From the NCBI GenBank assembly GCA_013817025.1, contig JACDDK010000027.1, forward strand, positions 1 to 10,011: a stretch of DNA of 10,011 nucleotides, given 5' to 3'. Each line of letters opens with the position of its first letter. Positions within the stretch are counted from its first letter, which is position 1. Both the position numbers and the translations under genes were made by a program. The stretch comes from Rubrobacter sp. (GTDB lineage: Bacteria; Actinomycetota; Rubrobacteria; Rubrobacterales; Rubrobacteraceae). Below the pieces are notes generated by a model. It worked only from the letters and a program-made list of their open reading frames with translations. It ran no database searches and had not been told where the DNA came from. This document shows, in pieces, positions 6,784 through 10,011 of the stretch.

Positions 6784-7083
6784 TTAAAGAAAGCTTCGCA
6801 GGACGACTATTGTGGCTACGCCGGTGACCATCGCTGCTGGCAGACTGCCGGTTCGCAGGGCTACCATCACGACGGCGAGGGCGGCTAGAGCACCGGGGAT
6901 ACCGCTGGTCAGAACGGCTGGAGCGACGAGGGAGACCAGGATCGCGCCGGGCAGTTGCTCCAGCCAGGCTTCGGCGCGTTCGGAGAGGTTCAGACGGCTC
7001 GCAAGCCACAGGCCACCGGCGCGGGTGGCGTAGGTGACGAGAGCCATCAGCACGATAGCCAGGATGGTTAGCGAGTCAGGCAC
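6784..7083 (-). CDS. azlD: Branched-chain amino acid export subunit AzlD
   Basis: This small hydrophobic membrane protein of 99 residues is the partner of AzlC in exporters of branched-chain and related amino acids (LIV-E class). Hydrophobic segments lie at about 4-20, 45-65, 66-78 and 80-98. The family hallmarks YATRAGGLWLA (18-28) and WLEQLPGAILVSLVAP (40-55) are clear. The start is a GTG overlapping the last 8 nt of azlC, without a good Shine-Dalgarno, so translation is likely coupled to azlC. The length is normal for the family. Identification is firm; the exact substrate range is not visible from sequence. Confidence 0.92.
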   Translation of the reverse strand: MPDSLTILAIVLMALVTYATRAGGLWLASRLNLSERAEAWLEQLPGAILVSLVAPAVLTSGIPGALAALAVVMVALRTGSLPAAMVTGVATIVVLRSFL

Positions 7084-7810
7084 CGCGCCGCGCTAGCCCC
7101 GCTAGGCTTCCGGCCAACCCGCCGAGCAGGATGTACCACTGCCCCGGCAACCAGTGATGAGCCGCCACGGCCACGACTGCGGCCACCGTCCAGGGCAGCA
7201 GATCCGAGCGCCCCTTCCACATGCCGGTCACCAGCGCCAGAAACACGGCGGTGAACGCGAAGTCGAGGCCCCAACGCGCCGGGTCTTCGAGAGCGCCGCC
7301 GAGCGTCCCACCGACGAACGTCGAGACCGTCCAGGAAACGTACATCACCAGGCCGCCTCCCAGCAGGAAAGCGCCGTCGCGGCGGCCCTTGTCGAACTCG
7401 CTCATGGTGAGTGCCCAGTTTTCGTCGGCCATGAAGAAGACGGAACCGAACGCCTTTAGACGCGGCAATTTGGTGAAATGGGGCGCGAGGGCCGCGCCCA
7501 TCAACAGATGCCGCAGCCCGATGACGAGCGTGGCGAAGACGACCGCCGCAACCGGCACCGGCGAATCCCACAGTCCCAGCACCACGAACTGAGCCGCTCC
7601 CGAGAAGACCAGCGCGCTCATCAAGGTGGCCTCGGCGACGCTCAAGTTTGCCTGTCCCGCTAGAGTCCCGAAGACCAGGCCGATGGCGAAACCGCTGATC
7701 GCTATCGGCAGACACCGCCGCGCCCCCGACAATATTCCCGCCAAGGTGAACGTCACGACGCTTTCCCTATCGGCGACATCCATCTTCGCGGTAGATTTGC
7801 GTTTCGACAT
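7076..7810 (-). CDS. azlC: Branched-chain amino acid permease AzlC
   Basis: AzlC is the large inner-membrane subunit of the AzlCD exporter. From this start it has 244 residues. After a polar N-terminus come the family signatures: GARRCLPIAISGFAIGLVFG, SALVFSGAAQFV, the GLRHLLMGAALAP loop and FFMADENWAL, then further membrane segments to a GLARRGA end. The start is uncertain. ATG 7810 is chosen as the longer ATG form, ATG 7783 begins nearer the conserved part, and TTG 7855 is the longest option. None has a convincing SD, and a TGA at 7859-7861 closes the frame upstream. The stop overlaps azlD. A 176-bp gap separates it from the acetyltransferase gene upstream, so azlCD probably has its own promoter, though I see no clear one. 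No transcription factor gene (Lrp or AzlB type) is adjacent. Confidence 0.92.
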   Translation of the reverse strand: MSKRKSTAKMDVADRESVVTFTLAGILSGARRCLPIAISGFAIGLVFGTLAGQANLSVAEATLMSALVFSGAAQFVVLGLWDSPVPVAAVVFATLVIGLRHLLMGAALAPHFTKLPRLKAFGSVFFMADENWALTMSEFDKGRRDGAFLLGGGLVMYVSWTVSTFVGGTLGGALEDPARWGLDFAFTAVFLALVTGMWKGRSDLLPWTVAAVVAVAAHHWLPGQWYILLGGLAGSLAGLARRGA

Positions 7811-7986
7811 GCTAGATGGAGAGACTCTCGACGGTAGCCGCGATAAGTCCACCAACCGTCACGTCAGTACCTCTAAATATCCATTGACGCCGTTGGAAAG
7901 AGCAGACATCCTCCATCCGAGACCCAAATTCGAGACGGCGTAACACCACAATAGGTTTCCCAACCCCCAACATCGACCGCCGGTCC

Positions 7987-8595
7987 CTAGCCCCGAAAAG
8001 CCTTGCGTAACGGCGCTACGGCGGTCTCACGCAACGTCCGCACCCAGACCCAACCATCTGCGGTAGAACGCCCGCTCTTTCCGGTCGAGCGCGTCGGGTC
8101 CAGACTCCAGCTACGGCCCCGGCGAACGTAGCCAGACTCCGCAACGTAGCTCGCGTTTGGTGGTGTCTCGGCCAGCACTTCGCTCGCTCCGAGTTCTTCG
8201 GCCAGAGCACCAGCGCCGGTGTACAGCGCCTTAGCCACCCGAGGCTCTCCGGCCCACGGCTCGACGACCAGAAGACCCAGTATGAGGCGCTTGGATTCCG
8301 TCCGGTAGCGCAGCACGCCCTGAACCTTACCTTTTTTTTCGGCAACGATGAACCGCTCTTCGAAGGCTACCCAACGCGGCATCCCGTTCAGCTCCATGAT
8401 GCGTGAGATGCGGGCCTCGTCACCCGGCAACCCCCAACGCACCACGAATCCACCATCTCCCGACATCTCGAAACCCGCGTCCCGCCTCTCCCGGCGAGCC
8501 TTCCTCAGCCCGCGTGCCAGCCGCTCATCCTCGGCCACCCGTAAGAACTCCTCGTGCCGCCCCTTCGCCACTATCATGCTGGTCCAATCGTGCAT
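7987..8595 (-). CDS. GNAT-like acetyltransferase, function unknown
   Basis: The product has 202 residues. After a charged N-terminal helix region (about 10-45, rich in Arg/Glu), residues about 50-165 look like a GNAT fold: VVRWGLPGDEARISRIMELNG, then RFIVAEKKGKVQGVLRYR, the LLVVEPW strand, and a helix beginning RVAKALYTGAGALAEELG. The acetyl-CoA loop (usual R/Q-x-x-G-x-G/A) is poorly kept (AGEPRVAKAL), so activity is uncertain. ESGYVRRGRSW is the typical late strand. The ATG at 8595 is backed by GGGAGG 6 nt upstream; ATG 8578 is the alternative. Codons 86-88 contain a run of eight A, unusual for this DNA. The gene is divergent from the GntR regulator and shares its promoter region, so the regulator probably controls it. 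Confidence 0.75.
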   Translation of the reverse strand: MHDWTSMIVAKGRHEEFLRVAEDERLARGLRKARRERRDAGFEMSGDGGFVVRWGLPGDEARISRIMELNGMPRWVAFEERFIVAEKKGKVQGVLRYRTESKRLILGLLVVEPWAGEPRVAKALYTGAGALAEELGASEVLAETPPNASYVAESGYVRRGRSWSLDPTRSTGKSGRSTADGWVWVRTLRETAVAPLRKAFRG

Positions 8596-8601
8596 CTTCG
8601 G

Positions 8602-8607
8602 CCTCCC
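8602..8607 (-). promoter_or_regulatory. Ribosome binding site GGGAGG of the acetyltransferase
   Basis: The minus strand reads GGGAGG, 6 nt before ATG 8595. It favours this start over ATG 8578. Confidence 0.65.
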
Positions 8608-8618
8608 GGCTCATCCGC

Positions 8619-8647
8619 GTTATAATTCACCTACTCGACTAGGACAA
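8619..8647 (-). promoter_or_regulatory. Sigma-70-type promoter of the acetyltransferase gene
   Basis: On the minus strand, TTGTCC (8642-8647) and TATAAC (8619-8624) are separated by exactly 17 bp. The predicted start near 8612 would leave a 5' leader of about 17 nt carrying only the RBS. The -35 box lies inside the TAGGACAAT repeat at 8640-8648, so a protein bound there would block this promoter. Confidence 0.55.
8621..8626 (+). promoter_or_regulatory. -10 box of the gntR-type gene, overlapping the divergent promoter
   Basis: The plus strand reads a perfect TATAAT that shares bases with the TATAAC of the opposite promoter. The predicted start near 8633 gives a leader of about 53 nt that contains all three repeats. 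The -35 (TTCGGC, 18-bp spacing) is weak. Confidence 0.4.
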
Positions 8648-8684
8648 TCATAAACGACATAGTGTCATAGGACAATAGGATAAT
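8640..8684. repeat. Three TAGGACAAT-type repeats, candidate GntR operator
   Basis: TAGGACAAT occurs at 8640-8648 and 8668-8676, and TAGGATAAT at 8676-8684. TGTCATAGGACA (8664-8675) is an inverted repeat containing part of the second copy, and GACATAGTGTC (8656-8666) is another. The first copy covers the -35 of the acetyltransferase promoter. The third covers the Shine-Dalgarno of the regulator gene and stops one base short of its GTG. The layout suits control of both genes by the adjacent regulator. Confidence 0.5.
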
Positions 8685-8685
8685 T

Positions 8686-9630
8686 GTGGAATTACGAGTA
8701 AATTCGAAGAGTCACGTGCCGGTGCACGTACAGTTGGAAGAGCAGATCAAGCACTTGATCCTGAGCGGTGGGTTCGAGGTTGGGAGCCGGTTGCCGAGCA
8801 TCCGGTCGATGGCGGGGTTTTTGCGGATAAACCGGAACACGGTGGGACGAGTGATCTCGGACCTCGAACAGGCGGGCTTCGTCGAAAGCCGCCAAGGCAG
8901 TGGCGTCTACGTCGTCAAGCCGCCGCTTGCGGCGGAGGATTTAGCCCGTCAAGAAGTCCTGGAGCGCGTGATGGATCTGGCGACGGCGCGCGGCGTGTCG
9001 CTGGAAGAGTTAGGATACGCGCTGTTGGCGCGGGCCGGGATCTCCCCGGGGGAGAAGACGAGGATCCTGTTCGTCGAATGCACACCCGCCGAGCTTGGAC
9101 AGTTTTCCACCGAGCTTGAGAGCCTGTTGCCGGTCGAGGTCGAACGGGTGCTGCTCGAAGACCTGCGCGGGCGATTGGCCGGCGTCGCGGACGCGCCGTG
9201 GCGGGTGGCGGTGACGACCTTCTTCCACGTCCACGAAGTGCAAGACCTCATGGAGCCGCTCGGCATAGAGACCGTCGCGCTGCTCGCCGAGGCGACCTTG
9301 GAGAGTTTGCAGCGTCTAATGGAGCTTCCGGCGGGGACATCGGTGGCGGTCGTTGGCGACAACCGGACGTGCATGGACAACCTTTCACGCTCCATCGAGG
9401 GCGCGGGCCTGGATCACCTGAACTTCACCCAAGTCCATATGGACGACGGACCCGAGGAAGTCCAAGCTATCTTCGGTCAAATAAAAGCCATCATTTGCTC
9501 CAGCGCCACCGCCCGCGAACTAAAAGAACTAAATGCCCCGCAAGACCTCGAAGTAATAGAAGAAGACCGAACGCTGGATAGAGGCGGCGTAGAAATGCTG
9601 GGCCGCGTACTACGAGCCCCAGCGGAGTGA
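8686..9630 (+). CDS. GntR-family transcriptional regulator with unrecognised C-terminal sensor domain
   Basis: The product has 314 residues. Residues 1-78 are a GntR winged helix-turn-helix of the YtrA-like kind: PVHVQLEEQIKHLI, then SRLPSIRSMAGFL, the recognition helix around INRNTVGRVISDLE, and the wing SRQGSGVYVV. A helical linker (about 82-118) leads to about 195 residues of alternating strands and helices (ILFVECTP at about 126, VAVTTFFHVHEV, then VAVVGDN and AIICSSA). This looks like a two-lobed periplasmic-binding-protein-like ligand domain. It is neither UTRA, FCD nor an aminotransferase domain, and typical YtrA regulators end near 120 residues. The GTG start has AGGA 5 nt upstream. 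The last 40 codons are richer in A than the rest. It probably represses itself and the divergent acetyltransferase through the repeats between them; the ligand is unknown. Confidence 0.85.
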   Translation: MELRVNSKSHVPVHVQLEEQIKHLILSGGFEVGSRLPSIRSMAGFLRINRNTVGRVISDLEQAGFVESRQGSGVYVVKPPLAAEDLARQEVLERVMDLATARGVSLEELGYALLARAGISPGEKTRILFVECTPAELGQFSTELESLLPVEVERVLLEDLRGRLAGVADAPWRVAVTTFFHVHEVQDLMEPLGIETVALLAEATLESLQRLMELPAGTSVAVVGDNRTCMDNLSRSIEGAGLDHLNFTQVHMDDGPEEVQAIFGQIKAIICSSATARELKELNAPQDLEVIEEDRTLDRGGVEMLGRVLRAPAE

Positions 9631-9633
9631 AAC

Positions 9634-9654
9634 GGTCAGCTATGGGCCGTCAGC
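9634..9654. repeat. GTCAGC-rich intergenic repeat unit, left copy
   Basis: The segment contains GTCAGC twice (9635-9640 and 9649-9654), separated by TATGGGCC, and is followed by an A-rich run and GGCC. It resembles the segment at 9758-9776 and may be part of a dispersed intergenic repeat of the AGCTGA type. No function is evident. Confidence 0.3.
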
Positions 9655-9745
9655 AAAAAACAAAGGCCCGCTAATCGGCGCGCGGTTCGTAAGATCTCCG
9701 CTGATCCACCGTAGAAAAGCCGCCTTCAACCGCCAGCGTTAGGCC

Positions 9746-9769
9746 AAAAAGCAAAAAGCCGACAGCTTT
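9746..9769 (-). terminator. Possible terminator of pth overlapping its stop codon
   Basis: On the minus strand AAAGC (9769-9765) pairs with GCTTT (9759-9755) around a 5-nt loop, then two T runs follow (TTTTTGCTTTTT). The stem is short and begins in the stop codon. A second T run lies further on (minus strand of 9655-9664). It is a weak candidate. Confidence 0.3.
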
Positions 9770-9776
9770 CAGCCAT
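9758..9776. repeat. AGCTGA-type intergenic repeat unit, right copy
   Basis: GCCGACAGCTTTCAGCCAT runs over the end of pth and is preceded by GGCC, an A-rich stretch and AAAAAGCC. Together with 9634-9654 it brackets the intergenic region with similar GTCAGC/GACAGC units next to A runs. The pth stop codon falls inside it. Confidence 0.3.
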
Positions 9777-10011
9777 CCCCCCGCGTGTTGAAGTGGTTCA
9801 TGGCCCTCTCGACACCGTTCTCCAGCACGAACTCCACGGCGTCGGCGGCGATTGGGATTGCGTCTTTTACGGTGGAGTCCATACGGCCGAGGACGTAATC
9901 CGTGACGGTGACGCCTATTGGCGGGCGTCCGATACCGATGCGGACTCGTGTGAAGTCGTTGCCGAGGCTCTGGATGATGGAGCGCAGGCCGTTGTGGCCG
10001 CCCGCGCCACC
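9769..10011 (-). CDS. pth: Peptidyl-tRNA hydrolase, C-terminal part
   Basis: Pth releases peptides from prematurely dropped peptidyl-tRNA in the cytoplasm and is usually essential. Only the last 80 codons lie in the window; the 5' part is beyond the right edge, and the usual length is near 190 residues. The visible part opens with the diagnostic GGHNGLRSIIQSLG, whose H-N pair matches substrate-binding residues of E. coli Pth. It continues with FTRVRIGIGRP and the helix-rich C-terminus (DYVLGRM, then AVEFVLENGVERAMNHFN). The frame is open from position 10011 to the TGA at 9769-9771. It is on the same strand as mfd, its frequent neighbour in other bacteria, but 6.5 kb away here. Confidence 0.95.
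   Translation of the reverse strand, partial: GGAGGHNGLRSIIQSLGNDFTRVRIGIGRPPIGVTVTDYVLGRMDSTVKDAIPIAADAVEFVLENGVERAMNHFNTRGDG

Noticed and set aside
6557..7009. Upstream in-frame extension of ada-alkA to a 646-residue protein
   Set aside because: The added part overlaps azlD and the intergenic region, is Arg/Ser-rich without domain character, and the Ada domain starts properly at 6556.
7864..7914. 16-codon leader peptide (MSALSNGVNGYLEVLT) before azlC as a branched-chain attenuator
   Set aside because: The GGAGG touches the ATG with no spacing, only a few Leu/Val codons are present, and no terminator/antiterminator hairpin follows.
7975..7985. GACCGCCGGTC inverted repeat as terminator of the GNAT gene
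   Set aside because: It has only four paired bases, a 3-nt loop and no T run.

Overview
The window reads as a GC-rich chromosomal segment of an actinobacterium. It carries an Ada-AlkA fusion followed by a separate ogt, the arrangement known from Mycobacterium tuberculosis. It also has GTG and TTG starts, promoter -10 boxes placed directly at start codons, and a surface protein ending in a sortase-like LSDTGG tail. An early-branching lineage such as Rubrobacter fits best. That placement is inference from gene style and no database search was run.

Layout, left to right. Positions 1-73 lie downstream of mfd and hold a leftward extended -10 promoter for a gene beyond the edge. mfd (minus, 74-3229) encodes the transcription-repair coupling factor. 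Divergent from it is a secreted SodC/CHRD-like protein with a sorting-type C-terminus (plus, 3335-3925), closed by a strong intrinsic terminator (3948-3985). A small hotdog-fold thioesterase (plus, 4033-4443, TTG start) follows. Converging on it is a two-gene alkylation-repair operon on the minus strand: ada-alkA (5069-6556) and ogt (4551-5072), joined by an ATGA overlap. Further right on the minus strand are azlC and azlD (7076-7810 and 6784-7083, 8-nt overlap), a predicted branched-chain amino acid exporter, and then a GNAT-like acetyltransferase (7987-8595). This GNAT gene is divergent from a GntR-type regulator (plus, 8686-9630) whose C-terminal sensor domain I do not recognise. Their shared 90-bp promoter region carries three copies of a TAGGACAAT-type repeat. 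At the right edge is the C-terminal part of pth (minus, 9769-10011).

Functional reading. Three DNA-repair genes sit within 6.5 kb. Mfd recruits excision repair to stalled RNA polymerase, Ada-AlkA senses methyl damage and excises alkylated bases, and Ogt reverses O6-alkylguanine. pth and mfd are close neighbours in many bacteria such as Bacillus. Here they keep the same strand but are separated by about 6.5 kb of accessory genes. The most original element is the GntR/GNAT pair, which looks like a small self-contained sensor-effector module. No RNA gene, CRISPR array, insertion sequence or phage gene was seen. No gene-free stretch exceeds 300 bases; the longest, 6557-6783, holds the upstream region of ada-alkA.
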